Shown here: positions 1-5,890 of the stretch, piece by piece | Layout of the letters: each line of letters opens with the position of its first letter | Numbering within the stretch: the first letter of the stretch is position 1 | Source: Terriglobia bacterium | GTDB lineage: Bacteria > Acidobacteriota > Terriglobia > UBA7540 | Reading direction: 5' to 3' | Length of the DNA stretch: 5,897 nt | NCBI GenBank assembly: GCA_030049455.1 | Contig: JASIKV010000508.1 | Coordinates: forward strand, 1 to 5,897 | Notes under the pieces: model-generated | What the model was told of the DNA's origin: nothing | The model's database searches: none | Seen by the model: the letters and a program-made list of their open reading frames with translations, nothing else | Position numbers and translations under genes: made by a program

Positions 1-998
1 TCGTATTCAAAGGGATTGCCGAAGACAAAATTGACGCCGCCGCTCACGTCGAGCGCCACTTTCTTTTCCTTTACCAGGGCCTGATAGAGCACCGAAGCCT
101 GCCCGTTGTGGAGCAGCTCGCCCACCAGCGCGCCCACCACCGCATCGTGCGAGTGGCGCGGAGGCATGCGGTAACCGATGGCAATCGCCGGCACGCGCGC
201 CAGCTTGTCCTGCTGGGTGAAGCGGCGCTCCGCGGTCTGGGGAACCTCCGTGAGGTCGGGTTTGGGCGGAACCTGGCGAGGAGCGATTCCGCCAAAATAT
301 TTTTCCACCTTCGCGAAAACGTCATCTGGGTTTACATCGCCGGTGATTGCCATCACGGCGTTATTCGGAGCGTAGTAGTGGTTGAAGAACGCTTCCACGT
401 CCTGAATTTTCGCCGCGTCCAGATCCTTGAAGTCGCCGTAGAAGTTGTGCGCGTTGGGAAACTTGTCGTACGCCTTGCCCGGAAGATCGATGGCGAAGAA
501 AAGTCCGTAGGGCTGGTTCAGCACATTCACGCGCACTTCCTCCTCCACCACCTTGCGCTGATTCTCCAGGTGCTCCGGAGCAAAATCCAGGCTCTTCAGC
601 CGGTCGGCTTCCAGCCACAGGACCGGTTCGAGCGCGGAGACGGGCGCCGAGTCAATGTATTCGGTGAAGTCGTAGCGCGTGTCGGCGTTGTTGTAACCTC
701 CCCCGCCTTCGATCACGCGGTCAAACGTTCCCTTGGGCGCGTCAGGCGTGCCCTCGAACATCATGTGCTCGAAGAGATGCGCGAACCCCGAGCGCCCCGG
801 CGGTTCCAGGCGGAACCCGATGCGATAAGATATGCAAATTCCAAACGTCGGCGCCGAGTGGTCTTCAGAAACAACCACCACCAGACCGTTCGAAAGTTTT
901 TTCGTAACGGCGGGGACTTGCCAACCCTCTGCGCCCCGGACCGTGCCCGCCATGCCGCCAAAAATCGCGAGAATTGCGACCAGCCGCCAAGCTTTCAT
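1..998 (-). CDS. M16 family zinc metallopeptidase, secreted, partial (N-terminal 332 residues)
   Basis: This is an M16 (pitrilysin/processing-peptidase type) zinc protease that begins at ATG 998 and runs off the left edge, with no stop in 332 codons. Residues 1-22 form a signal peptide (MKAWR, then a hydrophobic stretch, with probable cleavage at TVRG|AEG), so it should act in the periplasm or outside the cell. The inverted zinc motif HLFEH is at residues 74-78 (H74, E77, H78), in the usual context GFAHLFEHMMFEGT. E154 in RKVVEEEVR lies 76 residues after H78 and fits the third zinc ligand. The second-domain start (VEAFFNHYYAPNNAVMAITG, about 201-220) is typical of M16B. Usual M16B proteins have about 430-480 residues, so 100 or more are missing past the edge. 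GAGGAG five bases before the ATG supports the start. M16 genes often sit in tandem pairs, so a second one may lie to the left. The family is secure; the substrate is unknown. Confidence 0.93.
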   Translation of the reverse strand, partial: MKAWRLVAILAIFGGMAGTVRGAEGWQVPAVTKKLSNGLVVVVSEDHSAPTFGICISYRIGFRLEPPGRSGFAHLFEHMMFEGTPDAPKGTFDRVIEGGGGYNNADTRYDFTEYIDSAPVSALEPVLWLEADRLKSLDFAPEHLENQRKVVEEEVRVNVLNQPYGLFFAIDLPGKAYDKFPNAHNFYGDFKDLDAAKIQDVEAFFNHYYAPNNAVMAITGDVNPDDVFAKVEKYFGGIAPRQVPPKPDLTEVPQTAERRFTQQDKLARVPAIAIGYRMPPRHSHDAVVGALVGELLHNGQASVLYQALVKEKKVALDVSGGVNFVFGNPFEY

Positions 999-1003
999 GG
1001 ATG

Positions 1004-1009
1004 CTCCTC
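1004..1009 (-). promoter_or_regulatory. Shine-Dalgarno site of the M16 peptidase gene
   Basis: The minus strand reads GAGGAG, then CATCC, then ATG at 998. The five-base spacing is close to ideal. It fixes the start directly before a convincing signal peptide. Confidence 0.8.
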
Positions 1010-1073
1010 AATTGCCGAAGTCACGCGAGGTTAGACCCGTCATTTGATTCCAGGATTGAAACCAGAGTCAATC

Positions 1074-1079
1074 ATTATA
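1074..1079 (-). promoter_or_regulatory. candidate -10 box for the M16 peptidase gene
   Basis: The minus strand carries a perfect TATAAT about 75 bases before the peptidase ATG, in the 187-base gap after the propeller gene. Transcription would start near 1067 and leave a leader of about 70 bases. No good -35 hexamer lies 16-18 bases upstream (the sequence there is near AACTTT), so the call rests on the -10 box and its position. It suggests the peptidase has its own promoter. Confidence 0.45.
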
Positions 1080-1153
1080 ACGAATTAGACGCATGGAAAG
1101 TTCGCTCGGCTCATTCGATCCCTGGATTAATCGGCGTGATGTACACGGGGCGT

Positions 1154-1179
1154 CTTCCGCAGATGGCAGGCTTCGGAAG
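1154..1179 (-). terminator. weak hairpin just after the propeller gene
   Basis: CTTCCG at 1154-1159 and CGGAAG at 1174-1179 form a perfect six-base inverted repeat with a 14-base loop, starting seven bases past the TAG stop at 1186-1188. A competing smaller hairpin (GCTT/AAGC) spans 1170-1180. No T-run follows on the minus strand, so it does not look like a strong intrinsic terminator; it may only stabilise the mRNA end. Confidence 0.2.
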
Positions 1180-1185
1180 CATCGG

Positions 1186-3360
1186 CTAACTGACGACGAG
1201 TTGAAGGGCGACGCTGTGTGTCAGCGACGTTGTGCCGGACGTCGATGTGCCGGTGATCGTCAAATTGTAAGTTCCCGCCGGCGTGCCGGAATTATTCATG
1301 GTGGCCGGCATTGAGCCGCCGCAACCGGCCAGACAAAAAGCCGCGGCAAGCGCCAATGCCGCCGGCAGGGAATACCCGGGACGCCGGCCCGGTCTCGCCA
1401 GGGTTGTAAGAGCGAAGGCCAAAGCCAGAAAGCAGACCGCCAGGCCCGCCCAAATCCGCCGGTCCATGGGGAAGCTGAATCGCCTCACGGGTGCGATCGA
1501 AGCCGCAGTCGTGGCAACGCTTACCGCGAGCTGTACGGAGGTGGTCCCGCTGGGAGTGGCGGAGGAAGGCGAAATGGTGCACGTTGCCCCCGCTGGCGCG
1601 CCGGTGCATGTAAAGGTCACGAGTTGGTTGAATCCTCCTTCGGCCGCGAGGCTCAGCGAGTATTGAGCCGACTCCCCCGGCGCGACGTCGGCAGATGAAG
1701 AGCTTCCCGCGCCGATACCCAGAATGAAATCTACAATAGAAGCCAGCAATCCGAACGCGCCCACTCCGCTGGTAGTTCCGACATAAACTTTGCCATTGGC
1801 AATCATTGGGGTGATGAATTTGTTCCCCGAACCAAACTGGTCGCGCGTCCCCGCCTGGTTGCTGTTGTAGAGTTCATTGGTCAGATTGTTCGCGGCGTAA
1901 GCGTGCAACACGGCCGGGCTGGTGTTCTCCGTCGCCCAGACAATTCCGTTGCTCGCGCCATCGGCGGAGATGCTCGGCGTGGCTCCGGGATATGCGAAGG
2001 TCGTAGCGGTTGTCGATATCGGTGGCAACTGAATCCGCGCCTGGGTGAACTGAAAAGCCATCAAGCTGGAGCCCACCGGACCGTAGTAGAGCCAACCGTT
2101 AAAATACGCCGGCGCTCCCCAAATTCCTCCGGGCAGGGAACCCGGCAATTCCTGGTAGATATTGTCGGCGGATGAGTTGAATTTCCCCATGTTGTTGCGG
2201 TCAGCAAGATAGAGCGTCTGGTCTTTTCCCGCTCCCACGGCCAACTGGCGCGTCACGCCATTCGCATCCGTCATATCCGGAAGCAACAGCGCGCCTCCGG
2301 AGCCCAGGTCCTCATCCGCATTGGATTCCGCGACCGTGGATGACATGGTGAAGTAATCAGCCACCGCCAGGCCGCCATTGGCCGTGGAGACCTTGACCAT
2401 GGCATTTCCATAATCTCCGCTCGAGGGAAATCCGCTGGCGTTGAGCGAGGTGTCAAAGGTTCCATTCGCCATCAAGGGATAGATGTTTCCGGCTGAATCC
2501 GCCGCCAACCCGGATCCGCTCATCCAGATTGACCCGTCATTTCCATTCGGTGTGAGGTTCAGGACATTGACCTGGCTGAGGGTGCTTTCGTTGTAAGCGA
2601 TAATCCAACCCGTGTAGGGGGTGAAATCGCAATGAGACGTCCACGAAGTGTAAATCACTTGATTCAAGAGCAAAAGGCTCGCTCGCTCCTCATACTGACC
2701 GGGATCGAAGATCACATTCGTGCCATTGCTGTTGGCGCCCGTGCCGGGATAGCTGGCCTGCACTTCCACCGGCCCACCGAACAATTCCGCCCCGGTCGTA
2801 AGGTCCAGGGCATGGAGACGCTGATGGTAGGCGGAGGTGGAATCCTTGGTCATTCCGGCCACATAAATGGTTCCGTTGGGTCCGCTCGAGCGGTCGATGA
2901 CGGGGGTTGAGGTAATACCGATCTCCGGAGTAACCTGCGTGCAGCCGCGATTGTCGGAGGTTGTCTCGCCCGACCCGATCACGGAGACATGCCACAGTTG
3001 CGCCCCGTCGTCCGCGTCAAACGCGTAAACGCTATCGTGCTCAGTTTCCACGTAGAGCACATTGTGCGTCCCCTGGCCGGGGATGGCGACCGACGATGCG
3101 TAGAGCGGTTCCGCGTCCACCTTGCCGTCCACGCTGAGCTGAAAGAGTTTTCCAAATTGTGTCGAGTTGACATTCGCGGGCGTCAGAATCGTTTCGTTCA
3201 GATTCTGCCCGGTGCGAGCATTGTCATTGTGGTAGGTCAGGACGTCCTGGCCGCGCAGGGGCAACGCGCAAAGGCTTGCCAACAGTAATGCGCGCATCAT
3301 GGCACACCGAGCGCGCGCGAGCTTGCGATGGGAGATCCCCGAATGAGTCATCCGCCGCAT
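1186..3360 (-). CDS. secreted PQQ-type beta-propeller protein with C-terminal Ig-like domain and internal membrane/lipobox segment
   Basis: This 724-residue exported protein has a quinoprotein-like (PQQ/WD40-like) beta-propeller. Residues 22-37 (MMRALLLASLCALPLRG) form a signal-peptide core with cleavage likely before QDV. The mature start DVLTYHNDNARTGQNLNET matches a family common in soil Acidobacteriota. Blade-type repeats are visible at 101-123 (VLYVETEHDSVYAFDADDGAQLW), near GTIYVAGM with LHALDLTTGAEL, at QTLYLADRNN and at NGKVYVGTTSGVGAFGL (about 521-537). An Ig-like domain follows at about 557-618, with VTFTCTGAPAGATCTISPSSA and cysteines C585 and C594. Then comes a membrane segment (about 636-653), an Arg-rich loop, a second hydrophobic stretch ending in LAGC (C680), and a short beta-rich tail (TYNLTITGTS). 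No catalytic residues are recognised and PQQ binding is not shown; a scaffold or sensory role is equally possible. ATG 3360 was chosen because AAGGGG precedes it; M21 or M22 would give a standard short signal peptide but have no ribosome site. Confidence 0.88.
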   Translation of the reverse strand: MRRMTHSGISHRKLARARCAMMRALLLASLCALPLRGQDVLTYHNDNARTGQNLNETILTPANVNSTQFGKLFQLSVDGKVDAEPLYASSVAIPGQGTHNVLYVETEHDSVYAFDADDGAQLWHVSVIGSGETTSDNRGCTQVTPEIGITSTPVIDRSSGPNGTIYVAGMTKDSTSAYHQRLHALDLTTGAELFGGPVEVQASYPGTGANSNGTNVIFDPGQYEERASLLLLNQVIYTSWTSHCDFTPYTGWIIAYNESTLSQVNVLNLTPNGNDGSIWMSGSGLAADSAGNIYPLMANGTFDTSLNASGFPSSGDYGNAMVKVSTANGGLAVADYFTMSSTVAESNADEDLGSGGALLLPDMTDANGVTRQLAVGAGKDQTLYLADRNNMGKFNSSADNIYQELPGSLPGGIWGAPAYFNGWLYYGPVGSSLMAFQFTQARIQLPPISTTATTFAYPGATPSISADGASNGIVWATENTSPAVLHAYAANNLTNELYNSNQAGTRDQFGSGNKFITPMIANGKVYVGTTSGVGAFGLLASIVDFILGIGAGSSSSADVAPGESAQYSLSLAAEGGFNQLVTFTCTGAPAGATCTISPSSATPSGTTSVQLAVSVATTAASIAPVRRFSFPMDRRIWAGLAVCFLALAFALTTLARPGRRPGYSLPAALALAAAFCLAGCGGSMPATMNNSGTPAGTYNLTITGTSTSGTTSLTHSVALQLVVS

Positions 3361-3364
3361 CAGA

Positions 3365-3370
3365 CCCCTT
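3365..3370 (-). promoter_or_regulatory. Shine-Dalgarno-like site of the propeller gene
   Basis: The minus strand reads AAGGGG, four bases (TCTG), then ATG at 3360. The later in-frame ATGs at 3351, 3300 and 3297 have no purine-rich site before them, so this decides the start, although it leaves an unusually long region before the signal-peptide core. The rest of the 95-base gap up to 3455 shows no convincing promoter; GGGAAAACCC just after the upstream stop is only a three-base stem. Confidence 0.5.
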
Positions 3371-3455
3371 TCAGTTCCGATTTTGAATAGCGTTTGAGCC
3401 GCCCCGTGTGCCTTGACTATTAGATTGCGCGAAGCTGTTAAGGGTTTTCCCGCCG

Positions 3456-4280
3456 CTAGGATTTCAGGAGCAGGTCACGAATTGCGGCGAAGAGAAGGCT
3501 CACGACGATCCAGAAGCCCCCAAGGCCCGCCGCCATCACCCATGGCCCCGCCTTGTCATCGGAGCGCCTCGACATTCCGATTCCCAGCAGTATGAAATAC
3601 CAGGCTTGGAGGATGTCCAGCGACTCAAGAAGCGCGTATAGCATCCGCGAAGTATCCTTCGGGTCCAGGAAGAACGCGATGTTTGTGGGAATCAGATTTC
3701 CGAAGTTCAATCCGTTGACGTCACCGAAAAAAATCATGGGCAAGCCGAAAACCGCTTGCGCGAGTGTTTTCGCAAAGTAGGCATAGCAGGTCACACTGAA
3801 GGCGACGCGGAAACGCATCCGGCCGCCGAGAAGGAGGTCCGAAATGCGCGCCCCGGCCCAGGCAATGACGAGCAGATGGAGCAAAATCGCGATCAGGCCC
3901 GCGATGACGACGAGGGTCGCAAGATTCCCAAGAAAGTGAAGCGCAAAGTCGGTTTCATCCTGCCCCACCAGAGTTCCACGGCGAAGGTCCTGCATGACCG
4001 CGACGGCCATGCCGGATAATCCCAGCCGCAGGTAAACCACGCCCCAGAATCCGGCAATCACCAGAAGCGTGGCAAAGAATGGAGCGAAAAACCGGGGAGA
4101 GCGGGTGATGCTTTCGAACGTGCGCGACGGCGAGGCAAAAACGCCCGCGACTTGCGTGAGGAAGGAAGCGGGGCCGGGTGAAACTAAGGTCTCCGTCTGC
4201 AAGGCGAACTCCGCATTACGGTACTCTTTTTTGGAGTTCCTGGTTTCGCGGGCAGCCAAAGCCTGCGCAGCTATTGGCAC
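3456..4280 (-). CDS. YIP1-domain integral membrane protein
   Basis: This bacterial YIP1-family membrane protein has up to 274 residues. The family signature VFASPSRTFESITRSPRFFAP is at residues 47-67, before the first helix. Five membrane helices are visible at about 66-86, 117-141, 159-184, 215-235 and 247-268. The stretch LLESLDILQAWYFILLGIGMS (217-237) is the usual late YIP1 motif. Eukaryotic Yip1 proteins work in Golgi membrane traffic; the role of bacterial members is not established. The longest frame starts at a GTG (4280) with no ribosome site, 18 bases after the preceding gene. A TTG at 4202 (codon 27) has GGAG six bases upstream and would give 248 residues, keeping the whole domain. 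The extra N-terminus (ARETRNSKKEYRNAEF) is polar, low in complexity and not part of the domain. It is very likely co-transcribed with the upstream six-helix gene. The family is fairly secure; the start is uncertain. Confidence 0.85.
   Translation of the reverse strand: MPIAAQALAARETRNSKKEYRNAEFALQTETLVSPGPASFLTQVAGVFASPSRTFESITRSPRFFAPFFATLLVIAGFWGVVYLRLGLSGMAVAVMQDLRRGTLVGQDETDFALHFLGNLATLVVIAGLIAILLHLLVIAWAGARISDLLLGGRMRFRVAFSVTCYAYFAKTLAQAVFGLPMIFFGDVNGLNFGNLIPTNIAFFLDPKDTSRMLYALLESLDILQAWYFILLGIGMSRRSDDKAGPWVMAAGLGGFWIVVSLLFAAIRDLLLKS
4206..4240 (-). promoter_or_regulatory. inverted repeat covering the ribosome site of the alternative YIP1 start
   Basis: On the minus strand GAACTCC (4239-4233) and GGAGTTC (4212-4206) are perfect seven-base complements with a 20-base loop. 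The second arm contains the GGAG that would serve the TTG start at 4202. GGAACTC (4240-4234) can instead pair with GAGTACC (4226-4220, one mismatch) around an A-rich loop, which would leave GGAG free. The two folds exclude each other. Whether this is regulatory or chance is not known; it matters only if TTG 4202 is used. Confidence 0.25.
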
Positions 4281-4298
4281 AGGTAAAATGCGACCGGC

Positions 4299-4979
4299 TC
4301 AGCTCGATGCCGCCGGAGAAACCGCGCGACGCCCGAACGCAGCCGCGATAATGGCTCCCAGCAACCCGCCCAGGACGACCGTCCATCCGATCCAGAGGGT
4401 CATTTGCGGCAGCACACTCAGGTCAATGAATTTCTGAGCCAATGATGTGACCTTGAAGCCGGGCGTGGTAACGTCGTAATGCGTGCCCCATCCCTGCCCT
4501 CCATTGGCGCTCATGGCAATGAACATCACCACCACCACGGGAATGCGAGCGGCAAAGGCATAGGCCAGCAGAGTATTTCCGAGCGCCTTCCATCCTATTC
4601 GCGGAACGAAGGCCGACGCCAACTGCAGCGCGAAGCCGACAAGGTAGAGGGGCGCGATGTTTTTCTTGTTGGCCACGGAAAATACGGCTATGCCCGCGAT
4701 GAACACAACCAAACCCACCACACACATCCCGATTGCTTTGCCGGAACTGGCGGGGCCCTCGTCCGCTCCCGCGAGTTTCAGGGCGAAATAAGGTCCGAAG
4801 ATGATGGGGAGCCAGGAGATGCCCACAAGGGCAGCGCCGCCCCCCGGCGCCCGGTTGAAGAAGAGTGGCGCCCAGTGCTCGAGTTCTCCCACCAGCCGCA
4901 GGATGGTAACCGCAAGCGTGATCACGGCAGGAATCAAAATCAGGCTGCCGATGCTGACCTTCGAATTTGTCGCGTTCAT
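4299..4979 (-). CDS. six-helix integral membrane protein of unknown family
   Basis: I do not recognise a named family. The 226-residue protein is strongly hydrophobic, with about six membrane helices at roughly 11-30, 49-70, 82-103, 108-125, 131-157 and 193-215. Striking stretches are GGGAALVGISWLPIIFGPYF (46-65), NKKNIAPLYLVGFALQLAS (104-122) and GQGWGTHYD (161-169) in the longest non-helical loop (about 158-192). It has no lipobox, no cleaved signal peptide and no clear catalytic motif. ATG 4979 was chosen because AAGGAGG lies three bases upstream; the frame stays open to a TTG at 5051, but the extra residues there (HHRFSGPRNHSRRH) are polar and overlap the promoter. The YIP1 gene starts 18 bases after its stop, so the two probably share one mRNA and perhaps a membrane function. 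It is certainly a gene; its function is unknown. Confidence 0.82.
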   Translation of the reverse strand: MNATNSKVSIGSLILIPAVITLAVTILRLVGELEHWAPLFFNRAPGGGAALVGISWLPIIFGPYFALKLAGADEGPASSGKAIGMCVVGLVVFIAGIAVFSVANKKNIAPLYLVGFALQLASAFVPRIGWKALGNTLLAYAFAARIPVVVVMFIAMSANGGQGWGTHYDVTTPGFKVTSLAQKFIDLSVLPQMTLWIGWTVVLGGLLGAIIAAAFGRRAVSPAASS

Positions 4980-4982
4980 ATG

Positions 4983-4989
4983 CCTCCTT
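4983..4989 (-). promoter_or_regulatory. strong Shine-Dalgarno site of the six-helix membrane protein
   Basis: The minus strand reads AAGGAGG, then CAT, then ATG at 4979. The match to the anti-Shine-Dalgarno sequence is near perfect, though the three-base spacing is short. It rules out the longer TTG start at 5051. Confidence 0.85.
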
Positions 4990-5023
4990 GAATGGTTGCG
5001 GGGTCCCGAGAATCGATGGTGGG

Positions 5024-5052
5024 AGTATAGCGGATTAGTCTGGGATTGCAAA
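5024..5052 (-). promoter_or_regulatory. sigma70-like promoter of the six-helix/YIP1 operon
   Basis: On the minus strand TATACT (5029-5024, five of six to consensus) follows TTGCAA (5051-5046, four of six) with a 16-base spacer; reading the upstream box as TTTGCA (5052-5047) gives 17. Transcription would start near 5017, about 38 bases before the ATG at 4979. It is the best promoter in the window and sits exactly where an operon start is expected. Confidence 0.55.
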
Positions 5053-5054
5053 TC

Positions 5055-5069
5055 AGCGGCTAACCGGCT
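5055..5069 (-). terminator. weak GC-rich hairpin after the GIDE gene
   Basis: AGCGG and CCGGCT can pair into a five-base stem with one bulged base and a CTAA loop, 16 bases past the TAG stop at 5085-5087. Only a short T-poor stretch follows on the minus strand, so intrinsic termination is doubtful and some read-through into the next operon is possible. Confidence 0.2.
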
Positions 5070-5084
5070 CTGAGATCCGCGGGT

Positions 5085-5864
5085 CTAAAGCAAGTAATAA
5101 AGCCACAGTCCAATGATGGCCCCCGTCACGATGAGGGCGCCGCCCATGAAGATGCAATAGACCGCTCGATGGCGGACCTTGGCCTTGATGCCCTCTTCGG
5201 ATCTCCACGAGACCAGGAAGGTCGATTCCTCTGAGCCTTTCACAATCATGTTTCGGTCCTCGTCGTCTTGCGGATGAGGATTTTGCACGCAGGTTCCGGC
5301 CAGATCGTACCAATGGCCCGGCAAGACGCAGTACTCCACGCTGCCAATGCCTTGGCTCTGTTCGGCCTGGTAGTTGGGCAGCAAGTCGCATTCCAACCCG
5401 GTCGGATCCACGCGCACCTTGCCGGTTGCGTCCTCAAGGTAGAAAGGATTGCCACGGACCTCCTGCCCGGATTTGTTCTTTTCCATCAGAATGGCCTTGC
5501 AATAGAAACAGGGCGTGCCTGTCACGACGCTGGCCACCGTTTCCTCACCCGTCGCCTTGCCGTGCAATTCCACGAACCCCATGGCCAAGCCCTTGATTTT
5601 CGACTCTGCCGTCGTAAGTACGACTCGGAACTCTCGGTAAATCGCAAAACCTCGTAAGAACAAAATCACACCGATCATGGCAAGCGTGACGGGCCCCAAG
5701 AGATTGAGCATGCCCACTGCACTGACGAGGTGAACATAAAACAGAATGATGAGGCATATGCCGGCGAGCATTGTGCCGTAAAGGAGCAGGCTGAAGGTGC
5801 TTGCCGGTCTGTCCAGATCCCCAACGTAAAAGAGGCCAGCGCTCGTTCGTTTCGACATGTCCAT
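5085..5864 (-). CDS. GIDE-domain (MULAN/MAPL-like) membrane protein without RING finger
   Basis: This 259-residue membrane protein has two N-terminal helices (about 26-50 and 55-72), a soluble region, and a C-terminal helix (about 236-258). The soluble part resembles the GIDE domain known from mitochondrial E3 ligases MULAN/MAPL and from bacterial homologues. Matching pieces in order are SKIKGLAMGFVELHGKA (88-104), VVTGTPCFYCKAIL (113-126), FYLEDATGKVRVDPTG (141-156), EYCVLPGHWYDLAGT (177-191) and FLVSWRSEEGIKAK (216-229). No RING finger follows, so it is not a ubiquitin ligase; automatic labels of that kind would mislead. C119 and C122 form a CxxC where family members usually have a single Cys followed by aromatic residues, and C159, C179 and C192 add further cysteines. 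The start at ATG 5864 is uncertain: no clear ribosome site precedes it, a second ATG lies at 5858, and the frame is open to the window edge. The family call is by motif memory, moderately sure. Confidence 0.75.
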   Translation of the reverse strand: MDMSKRTSAGLFYVGDLDRPASTFSLLLYGTMLAGICLIILFYVHLVSAVGMLNLLGPVTLAMIGVILFLRGFAIYREFRVVLTTAESKIKGLAMGFVELHGKATGEETVASVVTGTPCFYCKAILMEKNKSGQEVRGNPFYLEDATGKVRVDPTGLECDLLPNYQAEQSQGIGSVEYCVLPGHWYDLAGTCVQNPHPQDDEDRNMIVKGSEESTFLVSWRSEEGIKAKVRHRAVYCIFMGGALIVTGAIIGLWLYYLL

Positions 5865-5868
5865 GGAG

Positions 5869-5890
5869 CCAAGGGCCTTGTGAGCCTTGG
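5869..5890 (-). repeat. inverted repeat directly upstream of the GIDE start
   Basis: CCAAGG (5869-5874) and CCTTGG (5885-5890) are perfect complements with a ten-base loop, ending five bases before the proposed ATG. The minus strand also has two direct copies of CAAGGC here. It could be a leader hairpin that hides the start, the terminator stem of an upstream gene, or simply coding sequence if the gene starts beyond the edge. Confidence 0.3.

Noticed and set aside
108..1034. A 308-codon open frame on the plus strand opposite the M16 gene
   Set aside because: It is in exact codon register with the antisense of the M16 gene, a common artefact in GC-rich coding DNA. Its protein is Arg/His/Val-rich with no domain, has no good ribosome site, and the opposite strand encodes an unmistakable peptidase.
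3413..3441. Plus-strand TTGACT followed 17 bases later by TGTTAA, resembling a promoter
   Set aside because: The -10 is poor and no plus-strand gene follows; everything downstream is coding on the minus strand.
3441..3450. GGGTTTTCCC as a terminator for the YIP1 operon
   Set aside because: The stem is only three base pairs with no T-run on the minus strand.
4201..4245. CRISPR or short tandem repeat array
   Set aside because: The repeated elements are a single inverted pair and a near-copy, with no regular spacing or further units anywhere in the window.
4980..5051. Extended N-terminus for the six-helix protein from TTG 5051
   Set aside because: It overlaps the likely promoter, is polar and His/Arg-rich, uses a rare start, and the near-perfect Shine-Dalgarno lies directly before ATG 4979.
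5085..5864. E3 ubiquitin ligase label for the GIDE-domain protein
   Set aside because: No RING finger cysteine/histidine pattern follows the domain, and the protein ends with a membrane helix.
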